Part shown: positions 36,771 through 44,936 of the stretch, in pieces
How the letters are laid out: every line of letters starts with the position of its first letter
How positions within the stretch are numbered: position 1 is the stretch's first letter
Notes under the pieces: generated by a model
Seen by the model: only the letters and a program-made list of their open reading frames with translations
Told to the model about the DNA's origin: nothing
The model's database searches: none
Program-made: the position numbers and the translations under genes
Source of the DNA: Candidatus Methylospira mobilis
GTDB taxonomy: Bacteria > Pseudomonadota > Gammaproteobacteria > Methylococcales > Methylococcaceae
DNA: 64,000 bases
Direction of reading: 5' to 3'
Assembly: GCF_009498235.1 (NCBI RefSeq)
Contig: NZ_CP044205.1
Location: 1,173,716-1,237,715 of the forward strand

Positions 36771-37681
36771 TGCGGGTATCTGCGCAGTTCTCCTGGTGTA
36801 AAGGCCGCTTCGAAGCCGGTTTCTGGTTCGCGATGCCTGCTTTGTTGCTGATTGCTCTGTTTTTCTTTGTGCCGGTGCTGGCGGCATTGGCGCTGAGTTT
36901 TACCGATTTCGATATTTATGTATTAGGGGACTTTTCCACGCTCAGGTTCGTCGGCCTGAGCAATTATATCCGCATCATGCACGACCCGCTGTTCTGGCTG
37001 GCCTTGCGGAACACCTTATATTTCGTGCTGATCGGCGGGTCGCTTTCCGTGGTTTTTTCGCTGGTGGTGGCATTACTGGTGAATCATGGTCTGGTCAGAT
37101 TGCGTGGCTTGTTCAGAACCCTGCTGTTTCTGCCGGTAGTGACGACGCTGGTCGCGATCGCGGTCGTCTGGCGCTATTTGTATCACCAGCGTTATGGAGC
37201 TTTTAACTGGCTGCTTGAGCAGTTCGGCATTAGTCCTGTCGATTGGCTGGGCGATATTCATTGGGCGATGCCCGCCATTATCTTGATGGCTGTCTGGAAA
37301 AACTTCGGTTTTAACATGATCATTTTTATTGCCGGGTTGCAGAGCATACCTGAGCGGCTGTACGAGGCTGCGCGGCTGGACGGCGCCGGCGCCCTGGCGC
37401 AATTCAGATACATCACGTTGCCGCTGTTGTTTCCGACTTTTCTTTTCGTCAGCGTGATCACCATGATTGGTTATTTTCAACTGTTCGCTGAACCCTATCT
37501 GATGACGCAGGGCGGTCCTTCCAATCATACGCTCAGTCTGGGGCTGTTGATGTTCAACGAAGGGTTTCGCTGGTGGAATATGGGGTATGCGTCCGCGCTG
37601 GCCTTTGTTTTATTCATCATTATCCTGATGGTTACGCTGATTCAGGCTCGGCTGGGCAAGATTGTGCGGACGCGCCAATGA
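36767..37681 (+). CDS. Sugar ABC transporter permease, MalF type
   Basis: 304 residues, six transmembrane segments, and the EAA loop YEAARLDGAGALAQFRYITL near 205-225 that contacts the ATPase. It couples to the binding protein by ATGA overlap and to the second permease by a four-base overlap. Start MMRVSAQF at 36767. Confidence 0.92.
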   Translation: MMRVSAQFSWCKGRFEAGFWFAMPALLLIALFFFVPVLAALALSFTDFDIYVLGDFSTLRFVGLSNYIRIMHDPLFWLALRNTLYFVLIGGSLSVVFSLVVALLVNHGLVRLRGLFRTLLFLPVVTTLVAIAVVWRYLYHQRYGAFNWLLEQFGISPVDWLGDIHWAMPAIILMAVWKNFGFNMIIFIAGLQSIPERLYEAARLDGAGALAQFRYITLPLLFPTFLFVSVITMIGYFQLFAEPYLMTQGGPSNHTLSLGLLMFNEGFRWWNMGYASALAFVLFIIILMVTLIQARLGKIVRTRQ

Positions 37682-38505
37682 ATCTGAAAAAATTGTTTGC
37701 CGGTATTGCCGTTCACGCCGCGCTGGTCGTGGTAGCTTTTTTTGCCACCGGGCCGCTGCTGTGGATGCTGTCGGCATCGCTGATGCCGGATATGGCAGCC
37801 ACGCGTTTGCCGCCGCTACTTTGGCCAGAAACCATCAATCCGGCGCATTACCGGACGCTGTTCAGCCAGTTGAATCTGCTGCGTTATATGGGCAACAGTT
37901 TTATATTGGCGGTTGCCGTCACGTTATTGTCGCTGCTGTTCAATTCGCTGGCCGGCTACGCCTTTGCCAAACTGCATTTTGCCGGGCGCTCCGCCATATT
38001 CCGCGGCTTGATGGCCGCGATGGTGATTCCGGGGCAGGTTGCAATGCTTCCACTTTTTCTAATGCTAAGGGAGATGGGTTTGGTCAACACCTATCTGGGC
38101 GTCATCGTTCCCGGCATGGCCAGTATTTTCGGCATTTTTCTGATTCGCCAATATGCGCGCTCGATACCGGATGCGTTGCTGGACGCCGCGCGCATAGACG
38201 GGGCCAGCGAGTGGCGTATTTATTGGTCTCTGGTATTGCCGCTCTGCCGTCCGATTCTGGTGACGATGGCGGTATTCAGTTTCATGGGTTCATGGAATGA
38301 CTTCATGTGGCCGTTAATTATTCTGACGGACGACAGCCTGTATACCCTGCCGGTAGCGCTTGCCGGCCTGATGGGAGAGCACGCGCAGGATGTGGAGCTG
38401 ATGATGGCGGGCGCGGTGATAACCTTGTTGCCGGTGATGCTGGTTTTCTTGTCGCTGCAGCGCTTCTATATTCAAGGGCTGATTCTTGGCAGTTTGAAGG
38501 GATAG
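37678..38505 (+). CDS. Sugar ABC transporter permease, MalG type
   Basis: 275 residues with the second-permease EAA loop LLDAARIDGASEWRIYWSLV near 180-200 and the FMGSWNDFMWPLIIL segment typical of MalG-type subunits. It is the last gene of the importer operon. A region of about 245 bases with no gene follows, containing the short inverted repeat at 38534. Confidence 0.92.
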   Translation: MNLKKLFAGIAVHAALVVVAFFATGPLLWMLSASLMPDMAATRLPPLLWPETINPAHYRTLFSQLNLLRYMGNSFILAVAVTLLSLLFNSLAGYAFAKLHFAGRSAIFRGLMAAMVIPGQVAMLPLFLMLREMGLVNTYLGVIVPGMASIFGIFLIRQYARSIPDALLDAARIDGASEWRIYWSLVLPLCRPILVTMAVFSFMGSWNDFMWPLIILTDDSLYTLPVALAGLMGEHAQDVELMMAGAVITLLPVMLVFLSLQRFYIQGLILGSLKG

Positions 38506-38533
38506 CCCCATGTTTTATGCTTTGAGGGCAAAA

Positions 38534-38557
38534 CCTGTCAATTTTGACAGCTTACGC
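38534..38557. repeat. Short inverted repeat, similar to one at 59319-59342
   Basis: CTGTCAA and TTGACAG pair around two bases, followed by CTTACG. A very similar segment (CTGTCAACCTTGACGGCTTG) lies near 59319. Two copies with the same flank hint at a dispersed REP-like family. Its role is unknown. Confidence 0.4.
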
Positions 38558-38750
38558 AGATTTCCGATGAGGGTTAGAATCGGAATCGCCTGGGAGGGTG
38601 GGAATCGAGACTATGGGATAGGCTAGGGGGGCAAGCAGTCCGCAGGGAAGCGGGCGGATGGTCTCGGTAGCCTTTGCGGTGCGCGCTCTGCAGGCTTGGT
38701 ATTGTGTCCTGCCGATACGCTGTCTGTCTGTTCTATAACGGCTTTCTGCA

Positions 38751-39785
38751 TCAATTCTGCATCGTTGAGCCGCTATCGGCGGAAGGCGAGACGAGATGCA
38801 TGAGCTTTTCAGCTATTCTTTTGTGTCCGGTTTTTGTCAGATGGTCGTCGAGAACGTAATAAAAATCCGTACCGGGGGCGGGGGCCAGATCGACGTACAT
38901 TGCCGCATTGTTCCTCGGGCGTTGGATAACTTCATTAAAATTATCGAATTTTTTACCGTCCGCGTTCACGTAGAAAATAATCACCTTTTTACCTGTTACC
39001 CAGGGAAACTTGGCGAGAACCGCGTTTATGCCATCATAGTGGCTCGAAAAATCCAGTAAATTCCTGCGGCTGGGGCGTAACGCGGTTTTTATTTCCCTTT
39101 TCGGAATAGACAGCGCCTCGCTTAGCCATAGTTTCAAGCTTGCATAAGGGGCGGGAGGCGCGGAGCCGAACATTGAGTTGAACTTTTCAAGCGTGACGGT
39201 CAGTGTCGGGTTTGCGCTTGTTTTGTCTTTGTTTTCAAATAAGTCGTTGTCGCAATATTGAAGAATGATGGTGTCGATTTTATCGATCAGCCCGGATTTT
39301 TCCAGTCGAAGCAGTTCCCGATAGGTTCCGTAACTGGAAACGCCGAGATTGTATACAGGGCGTCCCGTCATTTCTTCCAGGACTGACGCATAAGTTTCGT
39401 TGTCGTTTACGCCCCAGCCCATGGCGAACGAATCGCCGACAACCGCTATGCCTGGGCGGTCGGTTTTATTTTTGCTGATTCGCCCGCGTTCGTCGAAGTT
39501 CAGCGTTGTTTTGAACTCTACGTTCTCAAACTTGCATTCTCCGATCTTGGGCTTGTAAAGCAGGTCTTGATCGAATATTACGCATTCCGGCTCATTCTGC
39601 CAAAGTTTTCTGCCGCCATTGAAATAAATGACTCGTTGATAGCTGTTCATCAGCTTGTTTGAAAATACAACGCCCTGTTTCAGCACGACCATGCTGAACA
39701 GGAAAACCGATAGCGCAATCGCCACGTATAAAAACGCGCCTATAGCGCCATAGCCGACAATGCGGATAGCTAATTTTTTAGTCAA
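38751..39785 (-). CDS. Membrane-anchored SGNH hydrolase-like protein
   Basis: 344 residues. An N-terminal membrane segment (VGYGAIGAFLYVAIALSVFL) is followed by an SGNH fold: nucleophile motif GDSFAMGWGV near 116-125, the Gly block NLGVSSYGTYRE, the Asn/Asp block ILQYCDNDLFEN, and Asp-His in LDDHLTKTGH near the end. Such proteins O-acylate or deacylate glycans outside the inner membrane. It overlaps the carbamoyltransferase stop by 8 bases, so it is the last gene of the cassette. Confidence 0.75.
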   Translation of the reverse strand: MTKKLAIRIVGYGAIGAFLYVAIALSVFLFSMVVLKQGVVFSNKLMNSYQRVIYFNGGRKLWQNEPECVIFDQDLLYKPKIGECKFENVEFKTTLNFDERGRISKNKTDRPGIAVVGDSFAMGWGVNDNETYASVLEEMTGRPVYNLGVSSYGTYRELLRLEKSGLIDKIDTIILQYCDNDLFENKDKTSANPTLTVTLEKFNSMFGSAPPAPYASLKLWLSEALSIPKREIKTALRPSRRNLLDFSSHYDGINAVLAKFPWVTGKKVIIFYVNADGKKFDNFNEVIQRPRNNAAMYVDLAPAPGTDFYYVLDDHLTKTGHKRIAEKLMHLVSPSADSGSTMQN

Positions 39786-41613
39786 GTTCGTATGCGTTCT
39801 TGTAATCTTTGATCAGCGATTGATCCTGGTCTTCCTTTTTCATCACCGCGTTGCCGACTACGAGCAGCTCTATCTCCGTACCCATCAGGCAATGGAAGGC
39901 ATCTTCCGGCGTGCAGACTATCGGTTCGCCTCGCACATTGAACGAGGTGTTGACCAATACCGGGCAACCGGTTAGTTCCTTGAATCGGGTAAGCAATCGA
40001 TGGTAGCGGGGGTTGGTTTCCTTATGGACGGTTTGAATTCTGGCGGAATAGTCTACATGCGTCACCGCAGGAATTTCTGATCGCGGGATGTTAAGCTTGT
40101 CTATTCCAAAGAGCTTCTTTTGCTCCTCATTCATCGGCAGCTGTTTTTCTTCGGTCAGGTCGGCGACCAGAAGCATGTAAGGGCTATCTGTGTCGATCTT
40201 GAACCACTCGGAAACATCCTCGCGCAGTACGCTCGGAGCAAAGGGCCGGAAGGACTCCCGGTATTTCACTTTGAGATTGAGCTGTTTTTGAACCGTCGGC
40301 GAACGAGGATCGGCAATGATTGAACGTCCGCCCAATGCTCTGGGGCCAAACTCCATCCGTCCCTGATGCCAGCCGATTGCCTTGCCTTCAGCCAGCGCGC
40401 GAGCCGTGATGTCGATTTGATCGTCCTCGGAAACGGTGGTGAAAATTGCGCCAATATTCGTCAGCCGCCTTTCAATGTCGTCCTGACTGAATTTAGGTCC
40501 AAGGTAGGCCCCCTTCATGGCGTCGTTCGCGTTGACCGTCCTCGGCTGGTTTTGCATCAGGTGGTAAGCGGCGAGTGCGGCGCCGATCGCCCCTCCCGCA
40601 TCGCCCGCGGCCGGCTGAATCCAGATCTGATCAAATACTTTTTCTTGCAGCAGTTTACCGTTGGCGACGCAGTTAAGCGCCACGCCGCCCGCCAGACAAA
40701 GGTTCTTCTGCCCGGTCGATTTTTTGATGCCTTTCGCCAGCTTGATGACGACCTCTTCGGTAACGGCCTGAACTGAAGCGGCCAGATCCATTTCCCGCTG
40801 CGTCAACGCGCCTTCCGCCTTTCTCGGCGCGCCGCCAAAAAGCGCGTGGAAGCGTTTGTTGGTCATGGTCAGGCCGGTGCAGTAATTGAAGTAGCGCATA
40901 TCGAGACGGAACGAACCGTCTTCCTTGATGGCGATAAGATGATTCTTGATCAGATCGGCATATCTGGGTTCGCCGTACGGCGCCAGCCCCATGATTTTAT
41001 ACTCGCCGGAGTTGACCTTGAAGCCGGTGTAATAAGTGAACGCTGAATAAAGCAGCCCCAGTGAGTGGGGAAAATGGATTTCCTTGTGCACGGACAGCTG
41101 ATTGCCCTTCCCGATGGCAAGGGAAGTGGTTGTCCACTCGCCTACGCCGTCCATGGTAAGAACGGCAGCTTCTTCATAAGGCGATGGGAAGAAAGCGGAT
41201 GCCGCATGGCTCAGGTGGTGCTCGGAAAACAGAAGACGTTTGGACCAATCAAGCTTTTTGCCGAAATGTTCTTTGAAAGCATCGGCTATAACGGTTTTCT
41301 GAAAGAGTTTGTCCTTTAGCCAGACCGGTAAAGAAGTGGCAAAGCTGCTGTATCCTTTCGGAGCGAATGCCAGATAGGTCTCGAACAGCCTTTCGAATTT
41401 TAAAAACGGCTTGTCGTAAAAAACCACGTAATCGATTTCCGTCGGGTCCAGGCCGGCTTCATTCAGGCAGTATCGGATGGCGTTCGCCGGAAACCCTGCA
41501 TCGTGTTTCCGGCGGGTAAAACGTTCCTCCTGTGCTGCGGCGATAATCTCGCCATCTGTAACCAGGCATGCGGCGGAGTCATGGTAGTACGCGGACAGCC
41601 CGAGGATACGCAT
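39778..41613 (-). CDS. Carbamoyltransferase, NodU/CmcH family
   Basis: 611 residues from the ATG giving MRILGLSAYYHDSAACLV. The N-terminal Kae1-like domain shows AQEERFTRRKHDAGFP, SEHHLSHAASAFFPS (metal-binding His) and LTMDGVGEWTT; the C-terminal YrdC-like part includes MEFGPRALGGRSIIADPR. These enzymes carbamoylate hydroxyls on sugars, antibiotics or toxins using carbamoyl phosphate and ATP. The acceptor is unknown. It sits two bases after a DUF5989 gene and before an SGNH hydrolase. A longer frame upstream to 41733 is antisense to the small gene. Confidence 0.92.
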   Translation of the reverse strand: MRILGLSAYYHDSAACLVTDGEIIAAAQEERFTRRKHDAGFPANAIRYCLNEAGLDPTEIDYVVFYDKPFLKFERLFETYLAFAPKGYSSFATSLPVWLKDKLFQKTVIADAFKEHFGKKLDWSKRLLFSEHHLSHAASAFFPSPYEEAAVLTMDGVGEWTTTSLAIGKGNQLSVHKEIHFPHSLGLLYSAFTYYTGFKVNSGEYKIMGLAPYGEPRYADLIKNHLIAIKEDGSFRLDMRYFNYCTGLTMTNKRFHALFGGAPRKAEGALTQREMDLAASVQAVTEEVVIKLAKGIKKSTGQKNLCLAGGVALNCVANGKLLQEKVFDQIWIQPAAGDAGGAIGAALAAYHLMQNQPRTVNANDAMKGAYLGPKFSQDDIERRLTNIGAIFTTVSEDDQIDITARALAEGKAIGWHQGRMEFGPRALGGRSIIADPRSPTVQKQLNLKVKYRESFRPFAPSVLREDVSEWFKIDTDSPYMLLVADLTEEKQLPMNEEQKKLFGIDKLNIPRSEIPAVTHVDYSARIQTVHKETNPRYHRLLTRFKELTGCPVLVNTSFNVRGEPIVCTPEDAFHCLMGTEIELLVVGNAVMKKEDQDQSLIKDYKNAYELD

Positions 41614-41615
41614 AT

Positions 41616-41768
41616 TCAGAATAGTGTGTAGATGAATGGAGCGATGATGGAGCCTTGAGCGGCGATTAACAAAGCGCCGATCATAACCATGGTTATGATG
41701 ATAGGAGCCAGCCACAGCTTGTTGCGGGCACATAAAAATGCCCAGAGTTCCTTGATGAATGAACCCAT
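41616..41768 (-). CDS. DUF5989 family small membrane protein
   Basis: A 50-residue protein, MGSFIKELWAFLCARNK followed by LWLAPIIITMVMIG and a second hydrophobic stretch to the end (GSIIAPFIYTLF). This is the DUF5989 pattern, a family found between SxtJ-like and carbamoyltransferase genes. It is easy to miss because of its length. It starts 7 bases after the SxtJ-like gene and ends two bases before the carbamoyltransferase start, so the reading frame is fixed by tight spacing. Confidence 0.8.
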   Translation of the reverse strand: MGSFIKELWAFLCARNKLWLAPIIITMVMIGALLIAAQGSIIAPFIYTLF

Positions 41769-41775
41769 GTAACCC

Positions 41776-42192
41776 TCAGAACTGATTTTTGAAAGAATCG
41801 GAAGTAAATCCCGACTGCGTACGCTCTATCCAGTAGGACGTATCGGTTTCCCGTTGTTTGAGCCTGAGTTCGTCGCGCCCAAACAGGCGTGTGATAAAGG
41901 CAATAGGGACCAGCAGCACAAAAAAAATGACGCCCAATACGATCGGGCTGACAATCTTGCCAAGAAGCTCGCCGAGGCGGAACCATGCGCGATTGAACGG
42001 ACCAAGAAGGCGAGGAGCCAAAACAGCGATAAGGCCGAGGGTGAGGCCGATGATGAGCCAGGGGATGCATGTTTGACTGTCCCAGCCTTTTTGCATGTCC
42101 CAGCCATTAGACCAGTATTCATGGATGCCCAGAGCGGCAAAAACAGTGGAAAAAAGGAAGCCGAAGCTTCGCTCCGATGGTAATTTTGCCAT
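41776..42192 (-). CDS. SxtJ-like membrane protein
   Basis: 138 residues with about three hydrophobic segments: FGFLFSTVFAALGIHEYW, IPWLIIGLTLGLIAVLAP and VLGVIFFVLLVPIAFITRLF, then a polar tail with RDELRLKQRETDTSYWIERT. This matches the SxtJ family, named from the saxitoxin cluster and generally next to NodU-type carbamoyltransferases. Function is unproven. It is the first gene of the cassette; its upstream region ends at the IS30 insertion about 95 bases away. Confidence 0.75.
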   Translation of the reverse strand: MAKLPSERSFGFLFSTVFAALGIHEYWSNGWDMQKGWDSQTCIPWLIIGLTLGLIAVLAPRLLGPFNRAWFRLGELLGKIVSPIVLGVIFFVLLVPIAFITRLFGRDELRLKQRETDTSYWIERTQSGFTSDSFKNQF

Positions 42193-42286
42193 GTCGTCTT
42201 GTAAATTAAAGTAAATTAAATCTAATCCTGATTACCATATACTAACTTTTCTTTGATCGTAATCCAAGACCCTATTTGGAATAAGA

Positions 42287-43383
42287 GGGCGGTTTCAAAT
42301 TCCAAGTGCAACGGTTGTTGATTCGCACATAGCCTCATCCTTTTGGCAATTATGCAGGAATTCGGCATAAACTTCCAAGGGGGTTCTAAACCCGAGAATT
42401 TTTCTCGGTCTCGTGTTCAGTCTGTATGCGATTTCATCCAGTTGCTCCTGCGAGTAGGTCGACAAATCGGTTCCTTTGGGTAAATACTGGCGCAGTAGTC
42501 CATTGGTGTTCTCGTTACTTCCGCGTTGCCAAGGGCTATGAGGGTCGGCAAAGTAGATGGTGATGCCCGCTCGCTCACTGAGCGTTTTATGGCAGCTCAT
42601 TTCCTTACCTTGATCATAGGTCATGGTTTTGCGCATCGGCTCATGGACACGGTTCAATGCGTTACTGAAGCCTTCCAGTGCGGCTTCAGCCGTGCCGGAC
42701 GTCATAGCCGCCAGCATCACAAGGCGGCTGCTACGCTCGACCAGCGTGCCTACCGAAGAACGATTGCCTGACCCCTTGATCAGATCACCTTCCCAATGCC
42801 CTGGAACCAGCCGGTCTTCAATCTCCGGTGGACGTACATGCAAGCTGTTCATATCAGGTATCTGACCACGCCGATCGGTTCCTCTGGCGCGAGGACGTCT
42901 GCCCGTGTGAGATTGCCGCAAACAGCTCAACAGTTCGCTGCGTAATTCACCGCGTGGGAAGGCATACAGTGCGGTGTATATCGTTTCATGTGACACCGTA
43001 AGGGCTCCCTGCTCTGCATACACGCGCTTGAGTGTGCCAGAAATCTGTTCAGGCGACCAACCTTCATGCAGAAAGTAATCGACTACGCCAAAAAGCAGGC
43101 TATCCGGTAATAATTTGCGCGGCTTTCGAGCCATATGGCGTAACTGCCTCGCTCGTATCCCCGCCGTACCTGCGCAATAGCTACCAGACTTGACTGGATT
43201 GCGTAACAATTCGCGACTGATCGTTGACGGAGATCGCTGTAATCTCAAAGCCATCGCCCTCAGGCTATGTCCATCTGACTTCATCAACATGATCGCGGCA
43301 CGATCCTCTGCACTTAAGTGATTATATTTCTTTTCCATTGCAACACCTTATCATAGTGTTGCACTTGTATTTTGAGCCCGCCG
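42287..43383 (-). mobile_element. IS30-family insertion sequence, complete
   Basis: The ends are imperfect inverted repeats sharing GGCGG and CAAGTGCAAC, and a three-base AGA flanks both sides as a likely target duplication. One intact transposase gene fills it. It sits in the spacer between the divergent SxtJ-like and amt promoters. A diverged relative of its 3' end lies at 2590-2696. Confidence 0.85.
42295..43338 (-). CDS. IS30-family transposase
   Basis: 347 residues. The N terminus (HLSAEDRAAIMLMKSDGHSL, then STISRELLRN) is the helix-turn-helix region. The DDE core shows PGHWEGDLIKGSGN with the first Asp, MTYDQGKEMSCH with the second and SPWQRGSNENTNGLLRQYLP with the Glu, all as in IS30. 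It appears intact and potentially active. Confidence 0.95.
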   Translation of the reverse strand: MEKKYNHLSAEDRAAIMLMKSDGHSLRAMALRLQRSPSTISRELLRNPVKSGSYCAGTAGIRARQLRHMARKPRKLLPDSLLFGVVDYFLHEGWSPEQISGTLKRVYAEQGALTVSHETIYTALYAFPRGELRSELLSCLRQSHTGRRPRARGTDRRGQIPDMNSLHVRPPEIEDRLVPGHWEGDLIKGSGNRSSVGTLVERSSRLVMLAAMTSGTAEAALEGFSNALNRVHEPMRKTMTYDQGKEMSCHKTLSERAGITIYFADPHSPWQRGSNENTNGLLRQYLPKGTDLSTYSQEQLDEIAYRLNTRPRKILGFRTPLEVYAEFLHNCQKDEAMCESTTVALGI

Positions 43384-43596
43384 AGATATTCTCTTTGGAA
43401 TTAAGCGTGACGAGAACTTTATGGATTGGCTGCACCTTTTTGATGCAAATTTTCTTTTTTGCACTAATTGTGGTTGGTTTGCGGCTGCGTCTGTCGCGTG
43501 ATGGCGCCTTGTTTTGATCTGTATGTTTTTTTGTGGTGCGTTTGGCGCGTTTTTTGCTCTTGTATGGTACGCGCTATGGGCGCTATGAGAGAGATT
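43384..43596 (+). promoter_or_regulatory. Residual amt upstream region bordered by IS30
   Basis: About 210 T-rich bases between the IS30 end and the amt start. I could not assign a sigma-54 promoter or an NtrC site with confidence. glnK, which often precedes amt, is absent. Confidence 0.4.
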
Positions 43597-44799
43597 ATGA
43601 TAACGACTACACAAAGCAACGATGTTCTTTTTATTCTTCTTGGCGCTATTATGGTGCTGGCGATGCATGCCGGGTTCGCTTTTCTGGAACTGGGCACGGT
43701 TAGAAGCAAAAACCAGGTCAACGCGCTGGTCAAAATACTGAGCGACTTTGCGATTTCCACCCTGGCTTACTTTTTCATAGGCTACTTCGTCGCTTACGGC
43801 GTGCATTTTTTCTCGGGCGCGCAACAACTAAGCATGGCGAATGGTTATGATCTGGTAAAGTTTTTCTTTCTGTTGACTTTTGCCGCCGCCGTGCCGGCGA
43901 TCGTTTCCGGCGGCATTGCCGAACGCGCCAGGTTTAATCCGCAGCTGGCGGCAACCTTCATGCTGGTCGGTCTGGTCTACCCGTTTTTCGAAGGTATCGT
44001 CTGGAATAAAAACTTCGGTTATCAGGATAAATTGCTGCAACTTTTTGGTGCAAGCTTTCATGATTTCGCTGGGTCTGTTGTGGTGCATACGGTAGGCGGC
44101 TGGATCGCGCTGACCGCCGTTGTTCTGCTGGGGCCGCGTCATGGGCGTTATCTGCGCGGCGGGTTGATAAGCGCGCATCCGCCTTCGAGTATTCCTTTTC
44201 TCGCCTTGGGCGCCTGGATACTGACTGTGGGGTGGTTCGGTTTTAATGTGATGTCCGCGCAAACGCTGAATGCCGTTAGCGGTCTGGTGGCGGTCAATTC
44301 GTTGATGGCCATGGTGGGGGGAACGCTGACCGCATTGATTATCGGACGTAACGACCCCGGATTTACCCATAACGGCCCGCTTGCCGGTTTGGTCGCGGTT
44401 TGCGCCGGCTCCGATGTGATGCATCCTGCCGGCGCATTGGTGACAGGCGCGCTGGCGGGCGCGTTATTCGTCTATATGTTCACCTTGACGCAAAACCGAT
44501 GGAAAGTGGACGATGTGCTCGGCGTATGGCCTCTGCACGGCTTGTGCGGCGCGTGGGGCGGTATTGCCGCCGGTATTTTCGGGCAGCAGAGCCTGGGCGG
44601 TCTGGGCGGCGTGAGTCTGGCGGCTCAGCTGATCGGCACCGTGGCCGGCGTTGTTGTTGCCTTGTCGGGCGGGTTCGCGGTTTACGGCGTACTCAAGAAA
44701 ACTGTGGGTTTGCGTCTGGAGCCGGAACAGGAGTTTCAAGGCGCGGATCTGACCATACACAATATTTCAGCTACGCCGGGCAAGGAGAGCGGCTGGTAA
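43597..44799 (+). CDS. amt: Ammonium transporter Amt
   Basis: 400 residues, eleven predicted membrane helices. Landmarks: FAFLELGTVRSKNQVN, FHDFAGSVVVHTVGG (with one of the twin pore His), and GVWPLHGLCGAWGGIAAG (the other His region). The frame is open upstream to 43468, but the ATG at 43597, with GAGAGAG a few bases before it, gives a normal N terminus. No glnK follows or precedes. The IS30 upstream may have altered its expression. Confidence 0.93.
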   Translation: MITTTQSNDVLFILLGAIMVLAMHAGFAFLELGTVRSKNQVNALVKILSDFAISTLAYFFIGYFVAYGVHFFSGAQQLSMANGYDLVKFFFLLTFAAAVPAIVSGGIAERARFNPQLAATFMLVGLVYPFFEGIVWNKNFGYQDKLLQLFGASFHDFAGSVVVHTVGGWIALTAVVLLGPRHGRYLRGGLISAHPPSSIPFLALGAWILTVGWFGFNVMSAQTLNAVSGLVAVNSLMAMVGGTLTALIIGRNDPGFTHNGPLAGLVAVCAGSDVMHPAGALVTGALAGALFVYMFTLTQNRWKVDDVLGVWPLHGLCGAWGGIAAGIFGQQSLGGLGGVSLAAQLIGTVAGVVVALSGGFAVYGVLKKTVGLRLEPEQEFQGADLTIHNISATPGKESGW

Positions 44800-44936
44800 A
44801 GCCGCGTCTTCCCAAGACCGCTGACGGCATTCATGGTATTGTTAGCGCATACTGCCATCATTCGCTTCCAGACATTGCCATAAAGCGTCTGCTTTTAGGA
44901 TAATGGCGCAACTTTTTACGATTAATCTAAGCGTTT

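Noticed and set aside
43384-43596. Sigma-54 promoter for amt
   Set aside because: A GG-N10-GC pair can be found but the surrounding bases fit the consensus poorly, so no site was called.
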